Source: Tubiluchus corallicola (lineage: Eukaryota > Priapulida > Priapulimorpha > Priapulimorphida > Tubiluchidae). From it: 64,000 nucleotides of DNA. A model generated the notes under the pieces. It had not been told where the DNA came from. It worked only from the letters and a program-made list of their open reading frames with translations, and made no database searches. Each line of letters opens with the position of its first letter. Within the stretch, counting starts at the first letter, position 1. This document shows positions 24,360-36,078 of this stretch, piece by piece. The stretch covers positions 120,001 through 184,000 of the forward strand of contig JAQGDQ010000195.1 in the NCBI GenBank assembly GCA_030141605.1. Direction: 5' to 3'. Both the position numbers and the translations under genes were made by a program.

Positions 24360-24840
24360 CTGTTATCGCTTAAACATACAAAAATATAAGAAAGAAATTT
24401 GTGCATACACTGTCAATAAAGCATAAAATTAATTTATACTACCACTGTATAAAAATCTTCAGGTCAGGAGGTAACTTGCATTCACTTAAAAATCACGACG
24501 TAACTGGTGGACTTCGAGATTTTTCGTAAGTGCATCGTGGCTTTTCGTAACCGTGGGCAGCGCATACTAATTCAAAGTTTTATAGCTTACCTGATGTTCA
24601 TCCAAAAAAGTCACAAAATTAGCTATATGATTTTTAGTAAAAACTTATAATACTTTTAATGGAAATTGATAGTATGCGACTCTTCTTCAATCCGAAGAAT
24701 GGGTGTTCAAAATGGGAGCGTAGAAGCGTGAAATGATCGCGACTTTAAAATTATTTTATTAATTACACGAGGCGCTTATCACACTTTTATTAGTAAATCC
24801 TTCTAACATTTTTCGCAAAAATTTAAATCAGGCTAACTTT
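24360..24840 (+). mobile_element. Family B repeat copy
   Basis: Homologous to 19880-20370 over its length in the same orientation, with small deletions (the GACGTCATTGG part is lost here). No open frame of note. Confidence 0.5.
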
Positions 24841-25207
24841 GCAGAAGGCTTGGCCCTTCCTTTAATACCGTTTGCCTCGTGCTATTATAACTAGTGAGCT
24901 TCTGCGATATTATTGTCAGAACAACATTGAATCAACACACGATTATAATCGAACGTGCCATAGCCTTTCAGTACATCTCAATACATTTGATATCTACCTT
25001 GGCGTAATTGTGAGCAAATTTCCCACTAAACAGTATTAAATAAACGCTCCACAATTACTGTTCATCAACTTGAAAGTGTTGCCGCCGCACTGGATTCAAA
25101 GTAACCTTCCAATTATGGGAAACGCTAATTAACACCTTCCCGTAAACTTAAACGTGTAAAAGAAGACCTGATCAAAGTGAAAGAAGTGTAACAGTGGAAG
25201 CTTCAAC

Positions 25208-25690
25208 ATGGAAAATGTCAAAGTTTTTACAGAACAATCTATTTTTGAAGGAAAGAAAATTAATTTGAAATTTTGGGAAAAATATATCATGCATTTTATT
25301 GATGTAGTGGCAGTTAATTCTTGGATCCAGTATCGATGGGACGAGAAAAAAACTGATGAAAACGTAAAGAAGGATAAACTGCAGTTCTTAAATTTTAAAA
25401 TGCAGTTAGCTGAAGAGCTTCTTATTACAAACAACAGCAGCAGCGGCACGGAGAGCGATGAGAACACTACGGACGTGAAAAAACGTGTCCCGCCACCCAC
25501 TGAACGCTTCAAGAAAGTTTAATCGCAGCATTTACCCCGTGCAGTCGACATGAAGAATTCGGCGAGGTGTAGACAGAAAAACTGTACACGGAAGACCAGA
25601 ATAATGTGTGTCAAATGCGGCTTATTTTTCTGCGTGCAACCTGATCCGCGGAATTGTTTTGAAAATTTCCACAAAAATAAACTCAACTGA
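25208..25690 (+). pseudogene. piggyBac-like transposase C-terminus with in-frame stop
   Basis: Residues FIDVVAVNSWIQYRW followed by FKMQLAEELL match the pattern (D.A..NS..LY ... FR..LA..L) that ends the DDE domain of piggyBac (PGBD) transposases. After a TAA at 25520-25522 the same frame goes on through AVDMKNSARCRQKNC, CVKCGLFFC and NCFENFH to TGA at 25688-25690. This is the usual Cys-rich C-terminal domain. The upstream DDE part is lost (stop at 25178). A relic of an autonomous TTAA-targeting element. Confidence 0.72.
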
Positions 25691-25699
25691 ATAAAGTTG

Positions 25700-25935
25700 A
25701 GTTTCAGTTTTCTGTTCTATTTGTGACCCAGTGACCCCCCCAGAAGGACAGTAACGCCACTGCTGTGCATTCTGAATCGAAAAATACTGTATGTGTCCAG
25801 TTTTGTATCTAATCATTGTAAATTTGTTTGAGACTTCATCTATTGATACATAGTTTTTTAAAAAGTGAATACTTCCGCCTTGTTGAATTAGCGACCCAGT
25901 GTACCCCAAGGAGGACAACGAGACCCCCCTCTTCC
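25700..25935. repeat. Two diverged copies of a GACCCAGTG-CCCC segment
   Basis: GTGACCCAGTGACCCCCCC at 25722 and GCGACCCAGTGTACCCCAAG at 25891 begin similar blocks with GGACA..AACG. They sit beside the piggyBac relic and may be flanks of another decayed repeat. The 155-codon - strand frame across them is not convincing. Confidence 0.35.
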
Positions 25936-26587
25936 CGACAGGATTTTCGAAAATGATCAGTTGGATTATGGTTATCAGTCTAACAATATCCTCTGTTATG
26001 AAATTGATCGATTTATAACGATCAGCAAACTCCAGGATCAGGGCATATGGCAATACTGCGAAACAGGTTTGGCAGGTGAATGGCTTCAAGACAATTGAAT
26101 CGTGCGTCCTTCGGCATGATTCTGTTCATCTCTTTATGTCAGGAATTCCTAATCTCTGTAACGGACCAACTGCTTCTGTCTCTACGGATCACTGCTCAAG
26201 TATTTATATCTTTCAGTGCAAAATCTAAATATGTTAACATCATTCTGTCATCATACTGTTTTTCTAGCTTTTTATTGCTTGTTGAAGAGCACTCTTCACT
26301 AGACTGTCAAGTAGTCTAAGCATACGCCCATCCATCTTAAGCGGGTTTGAGCGCGCCTTTTTATTCTTTTTGTCCAAGGTTCCTCTTTTATTTTTTCATA
26401 CAAATCTTTATTTGAATTTCCTTCGGCCATCTGTTACCCAAAATGTTTCTGCAATTTCGCCATTGAAACGCGAAAGGCTCAGAAATATACAAAAATACAG
26501 TTTCAACTAAGACTGAGATTGTTCTAATTTTTATTTCTAAAGAAATCTTTCTGTTCGTAAAAACTTTTGTGAGTTTTGAATATGCTT

Positions 26588-26845
26588 CAAGACAAGGTTA
26601 GCACGTGACTTTATAATAGAGTTGCCAGGTGAGAAAGATCAAGACAGGGTTGCCCGATGAGTGAATTAAAGGCGGATAGCCAGCTAAGTGAATTAAAGAA
26701 AGTGATGCCAGATAAAAAAATTGGCTGTTAGGGCTGTTACTTGCCAAGAAAGTGAATTCAAGACAGGTTTGCCACGTGAACTTTTAAGACAAGGTTAGCC
26801 GGCGAATTAGACACTGAGTTGCCAGGTGAGATTTAAGGAAACCAA
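26588..26845. repeat. Degenerate repeats of a GTTGCCAGGTGAG motif
   Basis: Seven or more scattered versions of TCAAGACAGGGTTGCC-GGTGA, spaced about 30-40 bases, such as 26623, 26649, 26761 and 26817. An old minisatellite. Confidence 0.5.
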
Positions 26846-27404
26846 AGCTTTAAATTCCAAACTCCAAAGGGCTTCTGAATTCCCTTATTGCCACAGAGGT
26901 TTTAATTTGCCTCTTGTTTTTATATTTGCACCTTTTCGCCATTGCCTCGATATGTCTCCTATTTAATTCATCTGTTAATTATGACGAATTTTACACAAAT
27001 GTTCAAACGTAACAGAAATTTATTGAGACAGCTATCACTGATATGCAGCACTAATCTAAGTAAATTGTTGGAGTTTTCAACAAATTACGAGCAATTATTT
27101 CAAGTTCAATGCGACAATTCGTGGAGTGAAACGTGCGTATCGTCTAGCGCAATTATACTTTTAATAGCTGCCTGCACGCAGGTGAACAAACCTGTTTAGC
27201 TAAAATTAATTGCTAATTACCAACGGTTGTTAATTACCCGTTCTGTCGCTAATTTAGCCGTGCAGTTTAATGCTAAAAAACCAATGCACACACCATAATA
27301 ATGGTTAATTTCTGCTCTCATATACAACTTATAACCACACAGTAATTTTTTATACACAATGATAGACACTGAGTGTACATGCAGTGCAACTGATCTACTT
27401 TATT
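26846..27404. other. No feature recognised
   Basis: The 85-codon frame at 26942-27199 has no domain. AT-rich and otherwise plain. Confidence 0.5.
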
Positions 27405-27860
27405 CTCCTCTCCGCTCCTCTCCTCTTCTTTCATCTCGTCTTCTCTCTTCCCCTCTCTTCCCCTTCCCCTTCACTTCACCCACTCTATTCTACTCTATTC
27501 TACTTTACCTTAGCCTACTCTACTCTGCTCTGCTCTGCTCTGCCCTACCCTACCCTACCCTACCCTACCCTACCCTACCCTACCCTACCCTACCTTACTC
27601 CTCTACTCTACTCTACTCTACTCTACTCTACTCTACTCTACTCTACTCTACTCTACTCTACTCTACTCTACTCTACTCTACTCTACTCTACTCTACTCTA
27701 CTCTACTCTACTCTACTCTACTCTACTCTACTCTACTCTACTCTACTCTACTCTACTCTACTCTACTCTACTCTACTCTACTCTACTCTACTCTACTCTA
27801 CTCTACTCTACTCTACTCTACTCTACTCTACTCTACTCTACTCTACTCTCAACTCAACTC
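27405..27860. repeat. Pentanucleotide satellite: CTCTG, CCCTA, CTCTA blocks
   Basis: Degenerate CTCTT part (27405-27500), then TACTC/TGCTC units, about 11 CCCTA units (27543-27596), then about 50 pure CTCTA units (27600-27850). The two overlapping frames of about 180 and 240 codons read this array. Confidence 0.97.
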
Positions 27861-27957
27861 ATCTCTTCATATCACACCTTAGCTCACCTTATCTCACCAC
27901 CTAAAATTTACTTTATTTTTGCAGCTGTATTCTTTTTGTTCTTCGCTCTCCCTGCCT

Positions 27958-27960
27958 CCC

Positions 27961-28028
<68 letters not shown>

Positions 28029-28034
28029 CCCCCA

Positions 28035-28100
<66 letters not shown>
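27958..28100. repeat. (CT)n array
   Basis: CT dinucleotides with TTT and CCCCCCA breaks near 28020-28036. A second pyrimidine tract only 100 bases from the CTCTA array. Confidence 0.96.
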
Positions 28101-28103
<3 letters not shown>

Positions 28104-29191
28104 GCCACATAGCATTTCTATACCCAATTTCTCCCGCTGCCACTTTAATCTCTTATAGGTTCTTTCTTTGATTTTCCCGGGAAGAAGCAAGCACTCCAAG
28201 TTCGATGAGCGAAGCCACCCCACCAAGTGTAAGAAGGATTTCTAGAGCTCACTTATCGCCGTCTAGAATTGAAAGGAAGCCAATTACACCATTGTGTACC
28301 CAGCCGTGCGTAGTAAACACACCAAACACGGAAATTCATGAGGATGTCTAAGATAGGATTGCACTGGATATTTGCACAATGTTAAAGGATATTGAACATG
28401 AAAAGGGCCACGTTTTGTCAAAGTCATTGTTCAACTTCTTTTTCTATCGATGGGCGTACTGGAAATGTGATACAGTTACAGAACGAGGCATCAAAGTGGA
28501 AAAATGAAAAATAAACGTTGTAATGTGTAATACGTTGAGTTTAATGATTATAAAAAATTATCAGCACATGCTAATAATTACGGCAAATTAACAACTTTAA
28601 TTAACAATTCGGGAATAATTAAAAATTTAAATTTTCAGTCCAACGGGTTTCGATTAGAAGAGCTAAAACTTCATTAAAAATTCAAAGTACACAGAACTTT
28701 CCACACACGAAACAGTTGATACGGAAATTTATGAAAACTAGTTTCTAAACTCTGTATCATGATGGAGGCGCAGTTCACTGTTTAATTCTTAGGGTTGATG
28801 TTTGAAAAACGGTCGTCACGAGTATCTCGATAGCAATAAACGTAGTCAGTCACACTATTCTATATTCAACAAATCTGTCACTGCAAAAGGATTACTGGGT
28901 TGAAGTTATCAGACCCAATTATTTTTTCTGTTTTCTTTTTTCATCATCATCATCATCATCATAGTTATGCCCATCACAACTTCTTCCTCTTTCCACCGAG
29001 AAGCAAGTGTGTACACCCGATGCCAAATCTCAGCTACGTCCTTCATTTTTCTGCCCTAATCACAATTTCTTATTTAATTCAAACATATTTTACTTTAGGT
29101 TTGGATCATTCAGTTTTTACAAACATGATTCGAAGTCATCGCCAGCATACATATTTACAAGAACAGTTCATACACAACGTACATCGTAAAG
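28104..29191. other. No feature recognised
   Basis: AT-rich sequence with a short (CAT)n run at 28942-28962. A 31-codon segment near 28390 and the frame at 28900 have no recognisable domain, and the latter runs into the hAT MITE. Confidence 0.5.
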
Positions 29192-29598
29192 TAGGGGTAA
29201 ACATTCTCTTCCAGAAAGCGAATTCGAATCAAATCGAATTTGTGACTTTCGAATTCGAATCGGACCGAATTTTAGTATTTGGAAAACGAATCGAATTCCA
29301 ACTGAGACTGAACGGTTTTTGTACAAGTTTTCGAAACTCCGGTAACAACTGGTCTTACAAAGATCATGCATATTACTCGCTTTTGTTCTGCAATAAACCA
29401 CTAATAATTTGTTTAAAAATTGTGCACAGAAATCACAGCTAAATTATGCTAATTGCATGATGTTGCAAACGTTTTAATGATAAAGAACGTATGTGGTTGA
29501 AGTGCTGAATTATTCGAATTTATAATTTCAGGTTCGAATTGAATTCGAACTAAAAAAACTCGTTCGAATTCGATTCGAACGTTCGATGCTCACCCCTG
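29192..29598. mobile_element. hAT-type MITE with 8-bp target duplication
   Basis: Terminal inverted repeats TAGGGGTAAACATTC (left) and, inverted, CAGGGGTGAGCATCG (right). The hAT-typical CAGGGGTG end is mutated in its first base at the left. TCGTAAAG (29184-29191) and TCATAAAG (29599-29606) form an 8-bp target duplication with one mismatch. Inside both ends, clusters of TTCGAATTCGAAT make long subterminal repeats. 407 bp, no transposase. Confidence 0.8.
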
Positions 29599-32182
29599 TC
29601 ATAAAGATATGTACATTACAAGACATACAGTGTTTACACATGAACGAAATTAAAACAAAACAGTCAAGTTACATTTTAAGCCTACTAGTATTGCTCATTT
29701 ATAATATGTTAGCAACACCCAGTTTATATTCGTAAAAATAAAAGTACATTTTTTCTCATGCATGCATTTTTACTCAAAATTCTTGGTAATTTTTAACGAA
29801 AGCGTCTCAAATTATTTAATATAGTTTTGTACACATTCAAAAATTTTACAATTTAATTCGCTTCTCAACTGTTCATCTCCAGCAAGCAGCTACTTTGGCA
29901 GGTAATGTTTATCGTGGTTACGCAATTAAACAATGTCAATATTTGCAGGTAACATATTTGCATCAATTTATCAAACATCATTTTTCTAATGATAGGATAA
30001 TGTTGAACATTGTAACAAGGAATGTTCACTTGTCTGCAACGTTGAACCAAAGGCTCAATCAAGCATTACTAAGTAACTGTTAGCATTTCTGACGCCTTTA
30101 GTAAGCAAACCCTACCCTCATTCACCTTTCAGAATTCTAAGGCTAATCTAAATCTTCGTATCGCGTATTAGTTCAGTCACGTCAAAACCCCTTGCAGCTA
30201 GGGTTTGGGCTCCTAACTTTTTTATACATTTAGTGCATGATAATATTTTTTATGTAATAATAATGACACAATTACTTTGTAATAGATGTTGAAAAATTGT
30301 TTAACACAATTAAGTATATACTATGCTACACCGCTGTGTAACAGTATTAGACGATTTCAAAATTCTTGATGCTGTTTAGGCCGTTCCTTCGATTAGTAGG
30401 CCTACGACCTAAAATCCTTGGCGCTTACTTGACGCCATTTATTACACTGAGCCCTTAACGCCCCTTTTTCTAACTTTCCTTGATGTACTTGAGTTTGCTT
30501 GACGCTTTTTTACACGTTCAATGCGGTCTTGGCGTCCTTGATGTTGCTACCTGCGCTACTTCACAATGGTTCAGAATCCGGAAGTAGGATTCATGTTTTG
30601 ATATATGGATAAATAAAATAAAATGAATAAATAAATATCAAATAAAAAATAAATATCAAATATCAGATATTATGATCTTACTCAAATTTTGGCATATTCA
30701 GATAATTTCTCATGAAATAAATGGCAACAGTAACTCGCAATGCACGAATCATTGTAAGTGATCTTTCTCTACATAAAGCGTAACTTCCTACATTATTTGA
30801 CTTGGTATGGCTAAATTTCAGGCAAATCTCTGTAACGATGAACTGAATCGCTTAGTTGAAGAAACTAGCTTCTAGAAATATCACTAGCTTGATGTAGAAA
30901 AGTTTGCCAATCTATAAAAATCTATAATGACATTACGAAGAAAAACATGCACAACTTTGTTTTAGCGGCCCTAGCGGTAATCGAGAGAATGTTGAGTAAA
31001 GTGATGCGTTTCGCAAAAGATGGCGCCACCGACATATAAACCTTTGTTTAACAGAAATATAAGCTATTTGTATAGGCCATGTTAACATCAAGCTATTATG
31101 CAGGTAGCTGGTACTTTTGACAACATAATATCAGCGGGTTGCAGTTAAGAAAATGAGCGAATGTCGGCGCCCAGTTAATGGAAAAATAAGGAAGCTGTCA
31201 GTATAAGTTAATTAAGGCTATGTTATGCATCGTAATGCGGGTAACAGGTATTTTTGATGAATCAGAATATGCAGTTCAAAATATGAGCGAATATGGGGGC
31301 CCAGAGGTTGGAAATGAAAATTCCAAAGTCTATTTCAGCGCACCGCTCATGGTTTGAAGAAAATCTGCTAACTTCCCACACGCAGAGAAACACTAGCTAC
31401 AATTTTAATTTACAATACAATATAATGCTTTTTAATTTAATGAAACGTATGGATACCAAAAGCTCACAACAAATAGTATAGAATTCACTCCTTACTTTTG
31501 CGAAATGTTTTTCTGGTACAGTTTTTCATTGCGAATTTAAGTTGGTCTACAGTACCGCCACCGTATGATACAATCTGAAATTTTATTGTAATTTGGTTTA
31601 AGTGCATATTTATTAAACAGTCTGTGCACTTTTACCTTTGCAAAATGTAAAATGCACAATCCTTGATGCAGAAGGCGAGACAGCCTAGTTTAGAGTTGTC
31701 TGAATAGCAATTTAACGAACCCTGTTATATAAATATATGACTCAACAATTTACAAACAAATACAAACAATAAAATAGCGGGCAATTACGAAATTAGAATA
31801 GTAACAAACAAATACACCAATAACAAACAAACAAAATTGTAAAATCAAAATACTAAGCCAATAATAAGCAAACAGCGCCAATGTTGTAAATTATATTGTA
31901 CAAGCACATTTGTAGACAAAAACATTTTACTTGAATTTAAACCGTTTGCTATTTTGGTTAAAATCTGTTACACTTAGGAATAGTTTGCTATTAACATCCT
32001 CAGATCTTACAGCCATTTAGAATAAAGTTTACAGTAACCAGGTAACCAGTGGGTATTGAATCCAAAGGGGACTGCCTTATATGGTCATACTTATTTACCA
32101 ATAAATAATGGTGAGTGTCTTAATGAATGTCTGCATGAACAAGTCTTATTCTGCTCAATAAGATTAGTAACTAAATCAACTG
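29599..32182. other. Intergenic, no gene seen
   Basis: Old repeats only. CTTGACGC-like words recur at 30418-30550. Two diverged copies of a roughly 130-bp block (ATGAGCGAAT-T-GGCGCCCAG) lie at about 31085-31200 and 31215-31315. Open frames of 60-65 codons carry no known domain. Confidence 0.45.
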
Positions 32183-32810
32183 TTAAAGCTAAAACGGACC
32201 CAATCTTAAACTGTAGGTCAAAACAATCTACTGTTTAAAATATTGAAAGGAAACACACTACTTTTTCAAAAATAACTTACGCGAAAGAATTATTATCACA
32301 CAAACACAATTTCGCGTTCGCGCCACTTGTCCTTCTGCGCGGTTACGTGCATTTTGCATTTTGCATTTTGCAGTTAGACGGGCACTAGCGCCTGCATTTC
32401 AGAAACGCATTGCACAAAAAACAGGTACTGTACCTCTCGGTTCACATGTGTTAGTTTGTGACGAACGACACATGTTCGTCAGCTCATGCGCGGGGCACAG
32501 TGGTATATTTGAAATTAGAATTTTTATCTTAAAACTTGCCTAGTTTTAGTACAACACACTGACTATCTTACAATAGCAATGTACTTCAAAAATTTTTCGC
32601 TTTCGCAAACACGCGCAACACGCTCATGGAATATTTTTGCTGTTGAATACTATGTTAATTTGTGATATAATCATCGTTAATTAAGATTTTAATTAGAATT
32701 TCAATTAATTTTATCAGAAACGTTTTTACAGGATTAATTGTGTTAAAATGTGTACTTTTTATCGGTCTTGAAAATTGGGTAGTATACGAAAAATGATCCT
32801 GTCTTCCTGT
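32183..32810 (-). mobile_element. Family A MITE, copy 4
   Basis: Reverse orientation. It starts TTAAAGCTAAAACGGACCCA and contains GTTAGACGGGCACTAGCGCC and TTCACATGTGTTAGTTTGTG. It ends AAAAATGATCCTGTCTTCCT, the inverse of the left end of copy 5. A short local array of TGCATTT sits at about 32349-32371. Confidence 0.65.
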
Positions 32811-34240
32811 CATCCTGTAATTCCAAACCTACTGCCAACCAGAAATCATTATTCTGATGTTGGATTTACATCAATCACTATACTTTTTAAATCTATTATT
32901 TATTTATTATTTTATTTTAAATTTATTTCATACATTTAAAGTACATAGCATTGTATAAAATTAAAAAACAGTCAGCTGTACTAATAAAATTGCGACAGAA
33001 ACTAATAAAATATTTGCATATGTACAAACACACACATCCAGGCACAAAACATAAAAGCACAAGACAGATAACTAAAAAATACAAAATACAGAAGCACAAA
33101 ATCCAATAAAAGTCACCATTAAATTAGTAAAAGATGTTGATTTCATAATGCAAAACAGAGTTTGTACCAGTTCGTCCAGATAACTTTATTGTGATATGCA
33201 GAGTAAACATACAATTTACGAATTATATTATAAGTAATTTCTAACGAGTCCACATATAAATGATCATGTTATCTTCGGTGAAATAACATCATAGTTAGGA
33301 ATATCAAAATTTTGCATCTTCCCGGAATTTTGAAGAGCTGACGAAATGCATTATTGTGAGCCACGTTTAAAAAACTGTAGCTGTATAAATGGTAGTTTGT
33401 TCAAAGGTAATTTAATTTTGTACGTTTTGTAGCCGTCTAGGAGCCAAGTGAGTCAAGTTCATTTGAAAAGCGGATGTATGCTTGAGTACGTTTTTAGGTG
33501 GAACAAACGCATTAATTAAGAATTGTGCTGTAGAGGGAAACTGTCTCTCAATGATAATAAATTATTTTCCAGCCTACATTATTTAACAACCTACTGTAAC
33601 CTTTTTTCTGTAAACAGCTAAAGTTTGGAGTTCGTGGCAGAAACTGTAAATAATGCAACAAAGCGTTTTTTGTAACTCTCATGGCGCCAATCCAAAATGA
33701 ATAAAACATTAGATACCTTATTCTGAGGCGCACGCTCTTTACATGAACCATGTATAATTAAACCGTAGTTATCGCTGTGGTTTATTTATTTTATTTTTAT
33801 TTATTTATTTAACTTATTTGTAGCTGACGCGTCATAGACAAACCGGCGCGCATGTGCAAGAGAATATTAGGTACCGTGTCTTTGTCTTTAGCATAAAGTT
33901 AGTCACCCATTCAAGCTATTATTCGTCTAGCATTATACAATTTAGACAGGGTTTTTCTATGCATCCAGTGTGTCTCATACATTTGTAATTTTTATGGGCT
34001 ATTATTACACTAATCCATACACATATCATGCGTGTCGCTATGGGTTAACAATGTGTGGAAGAATTAATATTTAAAGCGTCTTACATGATTTATAAAAGCT
34101 AGCAATGTAAATGGAAACGTACCATATTGATTGCACAATATTGTATACAAGTCACATGACCTATACATAAATAATACATCTATCGGTTCATTGTAGGTAA
34201 TGTTGAAACCTCTTTGCCATACGCTTAGCTTTCTTTTTAA
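32811..34240. other. Intergenic, AT-rich; possible old LINE tail
   Basis: TTATTTATTATTTTATTTTA at 32897-32920 and again TTTATTTATTTA at 33790-33812 resemble A-rich tails read on the - strand. The 67-codon frame at 33548-33751 (-) has a PLINE/LINE-like look but no motif I can name. Confidence 0.35.
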
Positions 34241-34410
34241 TGTGGACTGTTAATTTCATCAATAGAACCGGAAACCAGTTTTAGAAATGCCATCTTCCTC
34301 CTTTTCTCTCTATCCTGGTGTCTCATTCCCTCTTTTATATGTTTCCTTTCTCTTCCTCTCTCTCTTTCTTTCTCTCTCGCTTTTTCGCTTTGCCTCTCTC
34401 TCTCTCTGAC
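34241..34410 (+). repeat. Dispersed repeat shared with 48517-48660
   Basis: GTGGACTGTTAATTTCATCA, AACCGGAAACCAGTTTTAGA and AAATGCCATCTTCCTCCTTT, then CCTGGTGTCTCATTCCCTCT match the second copy with a few changes. The repeat closes in a CT-rich tract. Confidence 0.7.
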
Positions 34411-34464
34411 TTACTCACATTCTCTTTCTCTCTCGTCATAATCACTGGGGATAAATAATCTAGT

Positions 34465-34525
34465 AGTCACGGCGCTTAATTTGTAATCCGAAAGTCCATG
34501 GTTCAAATCCAGGCTCATTGCAGAT
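34465..34525 (+). repeat. tRNA-like (SINE head or tRNA pseudogene) sequence
   Basis: TAGTAGTCACGGCGCTTAAT, TTTGTAATCCGAAAGTCCAT and GGTTCAAATCC resemble A box, a TGT (Thr-type) anticodon region and a perfect B box. The acceptor and anticodon stems do not pair well, so it is not a working tRNA gene. A tRNA-derived SINE fragment is likely. Confidence 0.4.
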
Positions 34526-35249
34526 TTTTTCACATTTCCTTTCTTCTGGATATGATTTGTTTCAAAATTTAATCATTGCGGGTTCATGACATTATTAATA
34601 AATGAATGTGAAATTATGATTAATGATAATTAGTGAACGTTTGTCTACCTTTCTGCATGTGTTTCACCCTGAGAGTTGTTCACAGTAGCAGACTTCTTAT
34701 TTTTTCAATGTGGACATTTAAAATGTTTTTAAAAAATAGCTGTAAAAGGAGTACACGCAGGGCTGGAATATCCTACAGACTAGTATAAACTGCATCCTAG
34801 GGCACCTCAAACTCTGACGGCCCATATCTTGCATTGCTGAATAATTCGTATAAGAGGCCATGAAGTCTAAAAATCCAATTTTAAAGTGTCTCCTCATCCC
34901 TGTTTGAGACATTTTATTTGAGACAAAGGGCCCTTATTTCAGATAAGGTCCCCTCTTTGAAGCCCTCTATTTGAAATATGGGGCCCCAGCTATACATATG
35001 TTGCTAAAATATATAACAAGTAAAAAAACGAAGAGTGGCTCCGTTTGTGGTGTCCCATAATTTCATTAGCTTAGGGGTCCCAAATGGTCATAATCCGCCC
35101 CTAAGTACATGGTTAGAAATGTGATACGTGTAAGTTAAACCCAGACCTCGACAATTATCCTTACTATTTTTACATAATCACACAGATTTTTTTTCATGAG
35201 TGTCAATTTTTCCTGTAGAAACAGTACATGAAAGCTCCTGCAAGTTGAG

Positions 35250-35460
35250 TGCTAAAAATTATGTGTTTGTTTGCAAGATTTAATGCAAACAAAATCTTAA
35301 ATATTGCGCGCAAATCTTGAAAACTGTACGCATCTTCTCGAAAGTTGCCTGTAAGATCATATAAGTTGCATGCAAGATCTTGGAATTTGTACCCAACATC
35401 TTAAAAATTACAGGCGATGTCTTAACTGCTGTACATAAGATCTTGAGTGACATCTTATGC
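35250..35460. repeat. Degenerate 20-21 bp repeats around AAGATCTT
   Basis: About ten units such as TGCATGCAAGATCTTGGAAT and GTACATAAGATCTTGAG, spaced 20-21 bases. The units are strongly diverged. Confidence 0.55.
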
Positions 35461-36078
35461 CAGAATCCAGGTTGAAAAGTGATGATTATATCGCAAGAGA
35501 TCCCCTTGAGGGAGGCAAGACAGGTGAAGACAGTGCTATGAGTAACTTTTGCAATAATTTAAAGCTAAGAAACCACCTGTGCCAGGCGTGATAAATAGAG
35601 CCCAATACAATGACAAGTGAACATTCCCTAGAGCCTGAGATACAAGAAATCAGGCAATTGTTGAGTTATAACTTGTAAGAGACATATTGCAAAAAGTTCG
35701 TGCAGCAGTAATTCTCTAATCAGCTTCTCTGTTTGTTCCATTCTAGGATTTAATTTACCGTTTGTTAAAAACTTGTATAACTACTCCACATTTGATAATT
35801 CGAATTTGAAGATAGTTTTAAAAGATATCAGTAAATCCGAATATATTCTTGATAATAATAAAATGAATACTGTGCACTTTTTATTAGGCAGTTTGGATGC
35901 CAATGAAATTAAAACCTTCAGATTTTCAAGTACGATATACTTGAATATATAACTACTGTCTGATTTTAATGTACTAGTACATTTCATTCTTTTTCTAGAC
36001 GTTGGAGAATCGAAAGTGCAATGGTCAAAGTTAATCCATCAATTTTTGCTTGTGCAGTTTATATAAAGTTTTCATTGC

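Noticed and set aside
25622-26089. 155-codon - strand frame
   Set aside because: Antisense to the piggyBac Cys-rich domain and through a degenerate duplicated block. Likely chance.
27543-27596. Telomere or interstitial telomeric repeat
   Set aside because: Unit is CCCTA, not CCCTAA, and it grades into CTCTA.
27359-28226. Open frames of 66-242 codons, Leu/Tyr/Ser- and Arg/Glu-rich
   Set aside because: Translations of CTCTA, CCCTA and CT arrays, without splice sites or domains.
28900-29442. 180-codon + strand frame
   Set aside because: Runs through a CAT repeat and into the hAT MITE, so no single coding unit.
34465-34525. Working tRNA-Thr gene
   Set aside because: Acceptor and anticodon stems do not pair. 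Only the B box is perfect.
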